A DNA stretch of 64,000 nucleotides. It comes from Tetrahymena thermophila SB210 (lineage: Eukaryota > Ciliophora > Oligohymenophorea > Hymenostomatida > Tetrahymenidae). The translations under genes and the position numbers were made by a program. Below the pieces are notes generated by a model that made no database searches, was not told the origin of the DNA, and was given only the letters and a program-made list of their open reading frames with translations. Shown here piece after piece: positions 13,401-25,704 of the stretch (position 1 is its first letter; each line of letters begins with the position of its first letter). The stretch covers positions 62,001 to 126,000 of the forward strand of contig NW_002476235.1 of assembly GCF_000189635.1 (NCBI RefSeq), in the 5' to 3' direction.

Positions 13401-16372
13401 ACAGACATAAATAAAAATCAAGATTAGAATTAATCCAGCTCATAAAGCTCTACCAATAAAAGCCCAGACTTTCTTGAGCCAACTCTAAAATAAAATTAAT
13501 TGTTAATTCAAGGATAGTTATAATAATAACAACAGCAAATTAATAAACCTAAATTATTTGAAGACTAATAAAATAAATATGCTAAGGATTAGAATGATGA
13601 AAATATTCAGATCTTAGAAACAGATGAAGCTCACAATTAAGTTAAGTTTACTTAGATATAAGATAATTATTTAGCTAAGATATCTCCAGTTGGTTGTTCA
13701 GTTTAAAATTCAAGGTAATTTTAAGCTAAAGATAAAACACAAAACAATATGAGCTTTTATTAAGAAAAGAAATATAATAATCAAAATCTAAAAATTTAGC
13801 TGCACAAGGAATTTTCAGAATCTTAATTATCCCCTCAAAAGAGTAATCTTGCTGTTAATTAGCAAGATTTAGTAAATGATTCGCCTAACCAAAATTTATT
13901 ATTTACTCCTTAAACATAATATTCTTAGTAAATTTAAAAATAACAAGAATTAATTTCAATAAATCAGGACATTTTTAGCAACAATTAAGCTGAAAGTTAG
14001 CAAAAAATTACTCAATAAGAAAAAGAAATTGCAAGAAATTCGTTTAATACCATGTAGAAATAACAAATCCCAGCAGAGTAAAACTCAAATATTAATTTAA
14101 TTTAATCTAAATCAAACAACTAAAACAATAATTAATCAACAAACACTTCAAATAAACAACTGACTGGAAGTTCTCCATCATCAACCCAGTAAGGATATAA
14201 GCATTAATTAAAAGATTAATAGGTAGAATCTTAAAAATAAATTATTCAAATGAAATCACTTTCAAATACTTCGATATCTAACAATACACCAAAGAGTGAA
14301 ATCTTAATTTTAAGCAAAGAAAAAATGATAAGCAATAATTCATAAGATAATATACAATAACTTTAAAATACTGAAAATATTTAGCGCTTGAATAACAAAA
14401 TATTTTCTTCAACCCCAAAAAATTATAGTCAGTTCCACAGTTGCAATGATACAGGATTAAAGAAAGATTCATTAAATTAAGACCAAACTCACGAAGATTA
14501 AAATACTAAATAACCAAAAGATATATTTAAATTCTAAGTGATGAATGAAAAAGATAGAATCACAGAAATAGAAGAAAAGTCAATTGAAGGAGATATATAC
14601 TCTTCAATTTAGAAAAATTATTTTGCAAAAGTAGATGGATAATAAGAAATTTCACCAAACTAAAATAATAAAAAAATGTAAGAGTAATAATAAAATTTTA
14701 AAAGTTTAAAATAATTGCCAAAAAAATCTATATCAAATATAAATAAATTCTAGTATTCTAAAACCACGGGGATAGCATCTTCCCTTTCTATACCTTTTAA
14801 TATTTAAAACTCTTAGAGATCTTTTACATATTCATATAGCGGAAATGAAAGAAAATTTATTTCTAAAATAAACTAAAAGAATGAAACAAAAGAAACAATC
14901 TTTAATTAGACTCCAAATTAATTAGTTAAAAGCAATAGTTAGAATTATTTTACAAGTACAACATTGAGAGATATACATATATTATATTAGTATATATGCA
15001 ATATATAGAAAAATGGTTATCTCTTGGAGTCAAGAATCAATGATTTGATAGACTATTCTACGCTTTTAAATAAAAATGATCTCAGCTTGAATTGTACATA
15101 ATTTGACCTAATGGAAATCCTCACTGAAATGAGAGAGCTTTTCGAGCTTCAAGCAAAAAAGAAGAACTGTAAGCTAATCATTCCAAATTTAAAGCTTGAT
15201 TTGAAAAATGATAAGCCAAGAATAAAACAAATTCTTATTAATATCATTGGAAACGCTATTAAATTCACATTCGAAGGATTTGTAAGGATTATAGTCTAAA
15301 ACTGTGAATCTCCATCAAACCTAATATAAATAATTGTTTAAGATACAGGAATAGGAATTCCTGATTCAATTAAAAAAAATATTTTAAATTTTGCTGCCCA
15401 TATTTAATAAGTAAAAGATGACAACAGGCAAGGTAAACATTTTTATATTTTTTATTAAAATGATTTTTAATATGATATTTTTAACTTTACTTTTATTAAA
15501 TTTCATTTTAATTTGTTTGATATAAATAAATAGGAGTTGGAATCGGTCTAGAAATTTGTTCAAGACTCTGTTAAATTATAGGACCTCTAGATTAGGAAAT
15601 ATAGGTAGAGTCTAAAGTTAATATTGGAAGTAGTTTTTCATTTTTAATCTACTTAAATCATCCACTCTACATAGAGGAAAGAGATTTATCCTCAAATCAT
15701 TATAATCAAAAGAGAAGAAGGAGATAACAAATTTCATACACAACAATTAGATCAGAAATAGAGCACGAAAATAATATTTAAATTCCTTTGTTTGAAACGA
15801 AGCACAACTTATTAGCTAAAAAATAATCACCATAAAGTTAGAATTTAGATTAAGCCCCATAGAACAGCAAAGATTAAATATAGGAAATTGGAGAGACTCA
15901 AATTAAACACTTAGAAAGCAGCAATACTTCAATACTTGTGAAAAAAGAAGCTAATATATTAAATGATTAAAATGATACAATATTAATTGTTGATGACGTG
16001 GCTTTTAATCTTATAGCGCTTAGAAATACTTTAAAATTAATATATCCTAATTTAAATATATTAGAAGCCTAAAATGGCAAATAAGCTGTAGAGATAGTGC
16101 ATGAGTATAATGGAAAGATTGATTTGATAATCATGGATATTAATATGCCTATCATGGATGGGTTTTAAGCCATTTCTATTATAAATTAAGAAATCAAAGA
16201 TTAAGTTTTAGAATACGTACCAATAATAGCTCATACAGCTTTTGATAATAATGAAGATAAATAAAAATGCTTTTAACTTGGTGCAAAAGGATTCTTACCT
16301 AAACCAGTGAAAAAAATAGAATTAGAAAAGTCAGTTCGTGCATTTTTAAGCCCTCAATCTTAATAAATTTGA
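10485..16372 (+). CDS. Hybrid histidine kinase with giant insert in the dimerisation domain
   Basis: Exons 10485..10775, 10980..15432 and 15534..16372 give 1860 residues in frame. The last intron (101 bp) is firm because it restores the G2 box GVGIGLE. The first intron and first exon are less certain; the ATG at 11019 is an alternative start. Order: hydrophobic segments (~110-200, with a further one near 240-320), H-box HDLKTPLNGM with His ~514, a Q/N/S-rich stretch of about 890 residues, then TLRDIHILYQYIC...LESRINDLIDYS (second dimerisation helix, ~1425-1465), N-box GNAIKFT (~1521), G1 box DTGIGIP (~1552), and a receiver domain with LIVDD, phospho-acceptor Asp in MDINMPIMDG (~1783) and Lys in LPKPVKK (~1838). 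It should autophosphorylate on His and pass phosphate to its own receiver at a membrane. The insert contains no TGA across about 2.7 kb, so it is genuine coding sequence. Confidence 0.9.
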
Positions 16373-17005
16373 TATAAAAGATTTTTTTCTAAAATATTTA
16401 ATCATAAAGTGGTTTAATCATTTTCTTTTATATCTAAATTAATTTTTATTACTAATTTATAAAATATTAAATTTATATTTTTAATAAACAAATATATAAA
16501 GAATTTTGATGTTAATAAAATTAATATGTGTGTATTCAATTAAAAAGTTTAATCTTTTCTTTTATATCTAAATTAATTTTTATTACTAATTTATAAAATA
16601 TTAAATTTATATTTTAATAAACAAATATATAAAGAATTTTGATGTTAATAAAATTAATATGTGTGTATTCAATTAAAAAGTTTAATCTTTAAATTATGTT
16701 GAATTTCTCACTCAAGATTTTCAAATATGTTTTTTTAATCTTTAATATATTTGATGAAATAAATACTAAATAATGAAATTATTCATTTTAAATTTTTATA
16801 GTTACTTGAACTATTAACTTATTATCTTTGGTTAAGTTTAACAGATTTTTGAAAATTAAAATTCATTTTTATTCTATTTATATTTAAAAATTCTTATTAA
16901 ACATACTTTTTTTTATTGATTTAAGTTATAATTTATCAATAATTACTTACAAAAACAAAAACAAATATTATATTATTTAGAATTAGTTAATCAAAAATAA
17001 TCAAA
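16373..17005. other. Convergent 3' spacer
   Basis: Spacer between two gene ends (histidine kinase + and hypothetical -). It contains a 134-bp tandem duplication, listed separately. Nothing else was recognised. Confidence 0.6.
16420..16688 (+). repeat. Near-perfect tandem duplication, period 134 bp
   Basis: The block from TCTTTTATATCTAAATT through GTGTGTATTCAATTAAAAAG occurs twice in a row, at about 16420-16553 and 16554-16688, differing essentially by one T in a homopolymer. The near identity points to a recent duplication in the 3' flank of the kinase gene. Confidence 0.9.
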
Positions 17006-18739
17006 TCAAGCAACTTGATTATAAATGTTAATACTCTGTGATTTTACATGATGTTACCTGGTTTTCGGACTGTTAAATTTTAAAGAAGATATCGAATGCT
17101 CTCTTTGCATTTAATACATTTTATGTAGGAGATGAGTGCTATTTTCTGAATTCAGCTTTGATTAAACTACTTAGCTTTGAAATAGCTATAACTTACTGCT
17201 AGGTTTTATAGAGCTTTATGAAGAGTGATGTTTCCTTAAAATTATTTGTTAATCTATACCTGGTAAATTATTTTTAGATAAATACCTCTTTTATTCGCAT
17301 TCCAGAATAAAATCAAATAAAACTCCATTATTAGAACTATTTTAAGAAGGCTATTTACTTTGATGCTTTTTAATAAGAGAATGCATTGATTGGTTACTAT
17401 TATTTTAAAAATTAATGCTTTGAGATTGATAATTCTAAGTTGCTTAGCTAAAACTATTTAACTATGGTTTAAAATAATATTTTTAGCTGGCATCATCCTT
17501 TACAAAATCAGAATTTTGAAAATTGTATTATGATGCAGGACTAATATTTAAAGATCGTTTTCTGGAGTGCTTATTAGAACTAGATGAAGGCGAATCACGT
17601 CTACCTACTCCATGATTGACTAAAAACATTTTCTTTTTTAAAGCTTCCATTTTTTAGCCATAATCTATTTCATTTGTTTCTCCTAAATTAAGAGATTTTG
17701 TTAGGGGTGCACTTTTTTCCTATTTTTTTTTTTATTAGTTACCCGTGTTGCTGGGCTCACTTGAGGCTATATTATTACTAATATTGTTACTCTTTTAACT
17801 TGTGTTTGATATAAGCATATTAGATTTTGATGGAGATTTTAGACGATCTTCTTAAGCTACTATAGACATTTTAAGGAAGTTGTCTCTTTAAAGGTATCCA
17901 AGAGGTTTATTTTATTTCATTTTTTTATCAATTTCTTCTTTTTCTTTATCCATTTTTATGTCATGAGTAGCAAATATAGTGATAGCACCCATTATATTTT
18001 TATTTTGCTGTTAAATTTAATTGCTATTCTCTTCATCTTTTGGTATATCAGCAATTTTGTTTACATTAGGAGAGGTATTCGGGCTCGCATTTTAAATTTT
18101 ATGAGCTACTGTTTTATTTGGGCTTTTTATTTAGTTAATTTGGATATCTCCTTATTATTGTTAGTTAGTCATATTGTTTAGTCCTACTTCATTCTAATTT
18201 TATTGGTTTTAGATTCCTTAACTAATATTTTTTTGGAATTTATGTTTTCTTTCGCTTGTTGTAGCATTTGCTTTTTGTAGAGAATTTAAAAACTTAAGTT
18301 TGATTTTGTTAAATAAAGGAGCTAGATTGTTTATAGCTTGCATCTCTTTTGCTTTAGCGATTTATTCACGTCTTTCCAATAACTTTTCTACTAGCATAAT
18401 TCTATCTTTAACATTTGGAATCATAAGCAATGCTTAATTTATTTATTCTTTATTATTCATATCTCTTATTGAATTAAATGCTTTGAGTATTTAAGCTTGA
18501 CTACTCATTTTTCTTTCCTAAAGCAACTTTTTTGTGAAATTTTATTGAACTAAGATACTTTTGCATTTTTGCAGATGATTTAAACTTTTATTTTAATCAT
18601 GCGTTATTATATTATCTTAGATTACATCATCTTAATTTGATAAAAATGACGAATTAGGAGACACAGATCTAGATGATTTTATAAGTTCATCATATGCTTA
18701 AAAACTCAGTTTATAGTTTTGCGGATTTGAATTAATCAT
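17006..18739 (-). CDS. Hypothetical Q/N/S-rich protein
   Basis: Single frame of 577 residues read from ATG 18739 to TGA 17008-17006. No catalytic domain was recognised. Residues ~75-155 (MSSQAQILKAFNSIRDMNN and LLMIPNVKDRIMLVEKLLER onwards) look helical and charged, perhaps a coiled coil. The rest is low-complexity and rich in Ser, Asn, Gln and Lys, with short basic SPxK/R-type patches (DRLKSPSKS, KRSLNISP) that resemble phosphorylation sites. Such proteins are common in ciliates and are often cytoskeletal or regulatory, but nothing here fixes the role. An in-frame ATG at 18508 is an alternative start giving 500 residues. It converges with the histidine kinase. Confidence 0.65.
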
Positions 18740-19146
18740 CAACTAATCTTCAGGTAAATTTGGTATTTTAAAATATTACAAAAATAAATAAAAATTGCTA
18801 AATTTGATTTATGTTAAACTATTTCATATACCAAAAAATTAATATAAACTTTTAAAATAACTTAATTAAATATCAGGTTTTAATTTTTTTAATTAAAATT
18901 AATCATCAATCAATCTTATCATCCAAAAAAAAAAAAAACTTAGTTTATGTATGTAAAAATGAATGAATGTTGTATTAATCAATCAATGGATAAATTTTAA
19001 TTATTAAAATTTTTTTGTAAGCTTTTTGTTAAATTGAATTTTTTATTTTAATTTAGAGCTTTAAAAGTGAATGAACGAATGTACAAAACGAATGCAAAAT
19101 TAAATGTACTGTTAATAAATTTAGCAATTGTTTATTTTTTAATTTA
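18740..19146. other. AT-rich spacer
   Basis: About 400 bp between the hypothetical gene's start and the 3' end of Rpt2. Contains an A-run near 18925. No gene was seen. Confidence 0.6.
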
Positions 19147-21045
19147 TCAAATATATAAGCCATCAGGTGTATCACCTTTCTTTAAGTAAAGAACTTTATC
19201 CTTGGCTTTGGTAAAATCATCAAGGGTTACTTTCATACGTCTCTCTCTCAAAGCTAAGAGACCTGCTTCGGTGCACATAGCTTTAATATCAGCACCACTT
19301 AAATCGTCTTTAACGTGAACAAAAGTATCAAAGTTGACCTCTTCACCAAGAGCCATCTTAGAAGTATGGATTTCAAAAATTTTCTTCTTAGTTTTCATGT
19401 CAGGTACTGGGAATTCAATCTTTCTATCAATTCTACCAGGTCTAATTAAGGCAGGATCAAGTGATTCAATTTTATTTGTTGCAAGAATAACTTTAACATC
19501 AGTTCTACTATCAAAACCATCAAGTTAGTTCAAAAGTTCTAACATTGTTCTTTAAATTTCCTTTTCACCACCACTGCTAGTATTGTATCTATTTTAAAAT
19601 TATAACAATTAGCTTTATATAATTTCAATTTTTTGGAATTCGAGCATTTATCTTTGATATCATAACAAAAATTATAATTTAAAATATTTAAAATACCTCT
19701 TAGAACCTACTGCATCAATTTCATCAATGAAAACTATAGAAGGGGCGTGCTCTTCAGCGACTCTGAAGAGTTCTCTAACGAGCTTAGGACCTTCACCAGC
19801 ATACTTTTGAATAAGTTCAGAACCAACAATTCTCAAGAAAGTGGCACTTGTTTCATTAGCAACAGCCTTAGCTAGTAAAGTTTTACCTGTACCTGGAGGA
19901 CCATACATAATGACACCTTTAGGTGGTTTTATACCCATATCTTCATAGATTTCAGGATGAGTTAAAGGTAATTCAACTGCTTCTTTAACTTCTTAAATTT
20001 ATTATTCGAGACCACCAATATCAGCATAACATTCAAGAGGAGCTTTTTCTACCTGAATAAAAAAATAAATATTGAGTTAATACTTTCTCACTAAATATTA
20101 TGCAATTAAATGGAAATCTTTTATACATTAATACAAAGACTAATATATTTACCTTCATAACATTGAGCATAGGATCAACTTCATCTTGCATAATACCAAC
20201 AACTGCCATAGTTCTATTGTTTAAAAGAACAGTAGATCCAGGCTCAAGCTAATCTTTATCAACAAATGAGAGAATATTAGCATAATATTCAGGACCAATA
20301 GAAGACACAATAGCATGGTCTTCATCAATGAATTCTTCAAGAGTTCCAATAAGCATAGGGCTTCCTCTCAATTATTCAATCTTCTTTCTTTCTTCCTAAA
20401 TTTATTCAATAACATTTTTGCTTTTTTCAAATTTGTTTATTTGATTTATTTTATAATTAATTACACTTTCTTATTCATCGTTATCAAGTTCTTCAACAGT
20501 TTACTTTTGACTTTCCTAATTTCTAATGAATTCTTATTCCATTAACAAATAATCTTTAATTCTGTCTAATTTCAATTATCTCAATCTGCATTTTGAAATA
20601 GGCGTTACTATGTTATTTAAGAAATAAAATTTTAAATTTGCTTTAATTCCTAATTTTTTATCGTTTTAGTAATTTCAATAAAATATTATAGCAAGCAGTA
20701 CTTGATGGTAATTTGACAGCAGTATCAACACCTTTGTTTTTCTTTTTTTTACCAATTCTAACTGGAGCTGGTTTCTTTTCTCTAGGCACTGTTTTTAAGT
20801 AAAAAATTAATAAACTAAATAAAATAATTGCTAATTTTAGAGGCTCATTAAAAATGTATTATTATTGTATGAAGGCCTATGAACTATTATGATAATAAGG
20901 AAAACATTTTTATCAATCCTCTAAAATGGAATTAATATGAGAATAAAAGCATACTTTGATCCTTCTTCTTTTAATCTTGTTTATCTTTTTGATTTGGAAG
21001 GTTGCCAAAACCACCCAAATTCATACCTCCTTGCTAATTACCCAT
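19147..21045 (-). CDS. RPT2: 26S proteasome regulatory ATPase Rpt2 (PSMC1)
   Basis: Exons on the minus strand: 20955..21045, 20702..20788, 20465..20607, 20153..20395, 19697..20052, 19147..19588, giving 453 residues. The 69-bp segment 20396..20464 has canonical ends and is absent from the family, so it is called as an intron although its frame is open; retaining it gives 476 residues. Rpt2 is an AAA ATPase of the 19S cap that unfolds substrates and opens the 20S gate. Visible motifs: N-terminal MGNQQGG (Gly2 is the myristoylation site in Rpt2 orthologues), basic GKKKKNKG, Walker A GPPGTGKT, Walker [33 protein letters not shown], and C-terminal GLYI. The C-terminus fits the HbYX-like tail (GLYL in human) that docks in the 20S alpha ring. 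Alignment to human PSMC1 is continuous apart from a slightly longer coiled-coil linker. Confidence 0.95.
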
Positions 21046-21769
21046 TTTATTAGATTTTCTTTGCTTAGTTATATGTTTTGCAAATTTTTTATTTAAAGTT
21101 CTATCTATCTATTATTGTTATTATCTTGAGTATTATTATCTTTTGATAAATAAACCTCAAAAAGATTTCTTTTTATTTATTTATTTATTTTTTAAAAATA
21201 ATTATTTCAAATAGGAAAGAAAAATGAATTGAATGCAATTAATTTTCTTTCTTTTTGCTGCTTTACAATATCCATTTAATAGAATTCCTTCATATTAACA
21301 AGAAGAGAGAGAGTTAAAAGATCAGAGAATCTCTTAATCTCATCTTAACGTTTTGATATATCTTCATTCGATTCTAATGCTATTTTTTTCTACATGCTAA
21401 TTCATTATTCTGATTAATTAAAAAAGAAAAATTTTAATTTAATTAAAATATTTTAAATTTTTTTAATAAATTTTTTTATGAAACTGTATTTTTTATTTTA
21501 ATAAAAAATAGAAATATAAAACAATTATAAATTAATTTTATCTTATTTGGTAATCCAATTTTAAAATTTTAATAAACTGATTACATAAAGGTTAATAAAT
21601 AGATTAATTGATTGGTAGACAGATAATAAATACTTAATTGTAGTAAAAGTAAAGAATGATTATTTTTATTTTTTGGTTTGAATAATTATTGTTAGTGAGT
21701 GATGAGAGAGTTTTGGGAGGGAGAAGGAGTTTGATATTGAAAATATTATTTGATTATTCAGTGCTTATT
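21046..21769. other. Spacer between Rpt2 start and palmitoyltransferase end
   Basis: About 720 bp, AT-rich. Short simple repeats near 21170-21190 (TTTATTTATTTATT) and GAGAGAGAG at 21304-21312. No gene was supported. Confidence 0.6.
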
Positions 21770-24567
21770 TCATTTAATGTATTACATTAGAAGCTAATTT
21801 CTGCTTTCAGTTTTACTTAAGCAATCCTTTTCAGAAAATTACTGAGAACAGCTTAGACTAAATCTTTAATCTTGATTCTAAAATATTCTTCTATGCAACT
21901 CTTCGTCAGCAAAATAAAATTTATTTTTGCGATTCTTAAAGAGCATACACTTTATATTTTCATACCACTTTTTATTTGATGGGTTTGTATTTCTATTTTG
22001 AAATATATCTCTTTGCTGTGCAGAAAGCGCAGTGTATAGTGATCCCGTGTCTTAATCGTCTGTACTTTCAAGCTGGTCTTCTGTAATTTCAGGTTATTCA
22101 TCTTCTTAATCATCATTTATATTTGAATGAGAAAGACGAGCTGTAGATTATGATGTAGAATTAGAGCGAGTTTCAGGATGTTACTTAGATTTAGTTCTGT
22201 TAGGAACTTCTGTTACAGGTTAATTTTCATCTATTTCTTCTTTTTTTTGTTTATCAAATTTTCCTTTATACCTCATTTCAAGAGAAGTCAAACCATTAAC
22301 AAGGATAGTCCTTTGATGAATGATAATGAAGAACAACGGAAAGCAAGTTATAATAAATTAAATTATTAAAATTGAAATACTAATATAAGCAATAATTGGA
22401 TTAAATAACTATGGGCAAGAATCTATAAATTGATGAGAGTGCTCATCTTCTATATCATCTTACTAGAGCTCTTTTAGAGCAAAAATACACGCAATAAGGA
22501 TAGAAATCTAAGACAATGCTTATGTTACTAGCATAAAAAAGAAATATCTGTGATTTCTATATTTTAAATGAAATGATTACTGAATATTGACTTTGGGAAA
22601 AAAATAGAAAATATTACTTCGCTCCAACACAATTTTTTATGAAGGGACAGTGATGGTCCATAACGGCAACACATCTGTTACAAAAATCACAATGTTTTGA
22701 TCTAACTGGTTTTATAATACAACATTCTAAACAAAGCTCCTCAAACTCTTTCTTGCATAATAGTAACCAAAAATTATTCACAAAAGTATCTTTTTATGAA
22801 GCAGGTTAATTGTTGTTTAAATCAAGTTAATAGCTTTCGTAACCTAATTGTTTAATATAGCCTGGATCGCTTTTATAAGAGCAGAATAAGCAATAGAAAG
22901 AACATAAGTAAATACTATAGAAAAAGACTATAAATCCTATAAATAAATCAGTATCTATTAATTAATTAAAAAAATAATATTTAGAATTTGTTTGACTGTT
23001 GATAAGTTAGTTGAATTAATAGTTTGTTAGTTTACATGGTAAAATAAAGATGAACCCAATAAATCCTAAAATGTTAATAATTCTGAGAATATAAGAGTAT
23101 TTATTCATGCCTTTTGTTGGACCTACTCTAGTCTATAATTTTAGTCGGTTAAAAAATTTAATATCTCCCAGTAGAGAAATTAATGAGTCCAAATGATTTA
23201 TTTTGCTTTCCCATTCCATTATTTAATATTAATCTACAGTTTCTCTTTTTTCTTTTAACTTTTTTTATATTTTTTCTTTCCTCCAAATAGCAAATTAGAG
23301 AGGTGTCTAATTCTCATTATTTTTTAATTGTTTATTTGCACCCTGTATTAGCAGAAATTTAACAACTGAATAATCTTTACTACGTATTCCTAAATGTAAT
23401 GGTGTTTCTTTTGATACAGGATGTTATTCATTAATATCTATTCTCTTTTAATTTTCAAATTCATCCATCTTAAGCAGATATTTCATTATGTGAAGATTTC
23501 CTTCAAAGCAAGCAATCTCAAATGTTGAGAGATTTAAACCCTTACTTTATGTCTTTTCAAATATATCTACACCTAGTTGCTGAAGTTTCATCTAATTTTA
23601 GAATATTTTGTTAAACAAGCAAAATTAATATATAATTACTTACAATAACTTTAAGAGATCCTCCTCTTGCAGCAGAATGAATAATTTTATCACCTAAATA
23701 TTTTGTTTTTAATTAGGGTTAAAAATATAGTAGAAAAATTCTATTTATTTTCCATAAAATATTAAATTAATGCAAAATTTTTAGTTAAAGAAAGAAAAAT
23801 TATTTATATATTAAAATAAGAAGTAAAACAAACAGCGACATTTTTAATTTTAGAAATTCTAAATATAAAATTATTTGAATACCTATTTCATTAATATGAG
23901 TATCGTAACGCGCTCCTTTTTCTATCAATTTGAGAGCCATATCCTTTATTTTTAAAAATTTTTAAATAAAATACCGGTTTTTAGACAATATTGATTGATA
24001 ACATAGTTTAAGCTATGATAGTGATAGTTGAAAATAAAATAAATCTAATAAATTATTTAAAACTACCTAAAATTCATAATATACGGCGTATTATAGAGCA
24101 TTATATCCTTCCTCACAATTCAAAGCTTTATTGCTATTTATATATTCAATTTTGTCTTCTTATGGAATATCAGCTTATTATAAATAATCTAAGAAAAGAT
24201 TAAAAGCAAATTCATTATTATCCTTCACTGCTTAAACTAACACTAATAATAAAAATAATTTATATTTAAAATAAATAAAATAATCAAACTATAAATTGCA
24301 GTTAATCATTTTAATTAGATTTTATATTGATAGTTTTTATATGTAAATAGGAAAACAAAAACAATCTAAGAATTTACAATTAAATTTTGGAAATTTATTC
24401 AAGTTTATGCCTTTATAAACCTTTAAGATTTCAACAATGTAATCTAGTTTAACATTTTATTGATTAGATAGACTTTTTAGAAACTTTATTGCTTCTGAAT
24501 AATTTTTTGGTAACTGCATCCCAGAAAAACATTCAACAGAGTTTTTAATATTTTTTTCTGGTATCAT
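21770..24567 (-). CDS. Ankyrin-repeat DHHC palmitoyltransferase
   Basis: Exons on the minus strand: 24378..24567, 24067..24242, 23883..23943, 23644..23693, 22618..23591, 21770..22556, giving 745 residues with all phases consistent. The N-terminal ~320 residues carry ankyrin-type repeats ([46 protein letters not shown]). Then come membrane segments, a Cys-rich domain ([18 protein letters not shown]), catalytic DHHC at ~471-474 in [20 protein letters not shown], two more membrane segments and a variable acidic tail. This is the HIP14/Akr1 (ZDHHC17) architecture: protein S-acyltransferases in Golgi or endosomal membranes that transfer palmitate from acyl-CoA to Cys via an acyl-enzyme. The join at 22557..22617 is strongly supported because it rebuilds NCVGAKNHRYF. 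The first exon and its intron are the least certain part. Confidence 0.92.
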
Positions 24568-25704
24568 ATTTAGTTAGATGTTTGTTTTTGTTTGGCTTAT
24601 ATTTTTAATTAATATAAAAATTGCTTTTTTATTACTTAGTATTGAATAATCAATCAATCTTTCTTTATTATTGAATTTACCGAATATTTTTTTACTTTAT
24701 TTATAAATACTGAACTATATATCTATCTATCAATCATATCCTAAAATTAAAATTCTGCTCACACAAAATCACAAAAAAATAAACAAATTATTTAATTAAT
24801 TAATTTTCAGTTCACTCTTAAAATAGTACTTCAGTTAATAAAGAGATATTCTCTTGTTGAGCACTATGAATTTATATTATTCAATTAAGTGCTTTATCCT
24901 ATAAAAATTAAAATGAAATTATTAAAATTTTTCTATTCCAAGCTTTATTAGATTAGGGAATTGGCTATTAAGGATATGTAAGAGTATGATAGAAACCAAA
25001 ACACTTATGAATCTTATAAAATTTAATTTCTTAAGATTAATTTATAATTTATTACATTGATAAACTATTATCATAGATTGGAGTATATTAGAAAAATATA
25101 TTTTTTAAATAAACATTTTTTAATAAATCTTTTTTAATTTCAAAATACCTAATTACCATTTCTAATTTTTATTCTTAAATATTTATTTATATTTTCTCTT
25201 TCTTTAATTTAAAAAAAGTATAAATAACAGAAGTTATATTATACCAAATAACTGATTAATATAATTTAGAAAAGGCATCCGAATAATAAGCAAATAAATA
25301 AGTAATCATATAAAAACAAAAAAACAATCTAGCTGAAGCAATTATAAACTTAGTAAGATGATTAAAAGAAGTAATTGGTGTTTTGAACTAGTTTAATATT
25401 ATAATTAAGTAAGATTTGTAAACGAAAAAGACATAAAATATATTACATTAAAAGGATTATTATATATAAAATATACTATAAATTTAATATTTTGATTTGA
25501 GTTTTAGTAAGAGTATGTTTGTGTGTGTGGTATAAGAGGTTTTTTGATTTTGTTATTTATATTTATTAATACTTGTTAAGAAGATCAAAGTTTTTATATT
25601 TTATTTTTTTGAAATTCTTTTAACAAAAATTTAAATAAATTAAATCTTAATTATTATTATTCAATAATTAATTAGTGTTTTTTTTATGATCAATTTTATT
25701 GAGT
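24568..25704. other. AT-rich spacer
   Basis: About 1.1 kb. Apart from the weak frame at 24913-25386 (listed separately) nothing was recognised. Confidence 0.55.
24913..25386 (+). CDS. Doubtful small open frame
   Basis: An ATG-to-TGA frame of 157 codons. The first ~70 residues (MKLLKFFYSKLYQIRELAIK...) look helical with mixed charge, while the rest is Lys/Gln/Asn-rich as expected from AT-rich noncoding DNA. With only one stop codon in the code, frames of this length occur by chance. No family was recognised. Confidence 0.18.
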
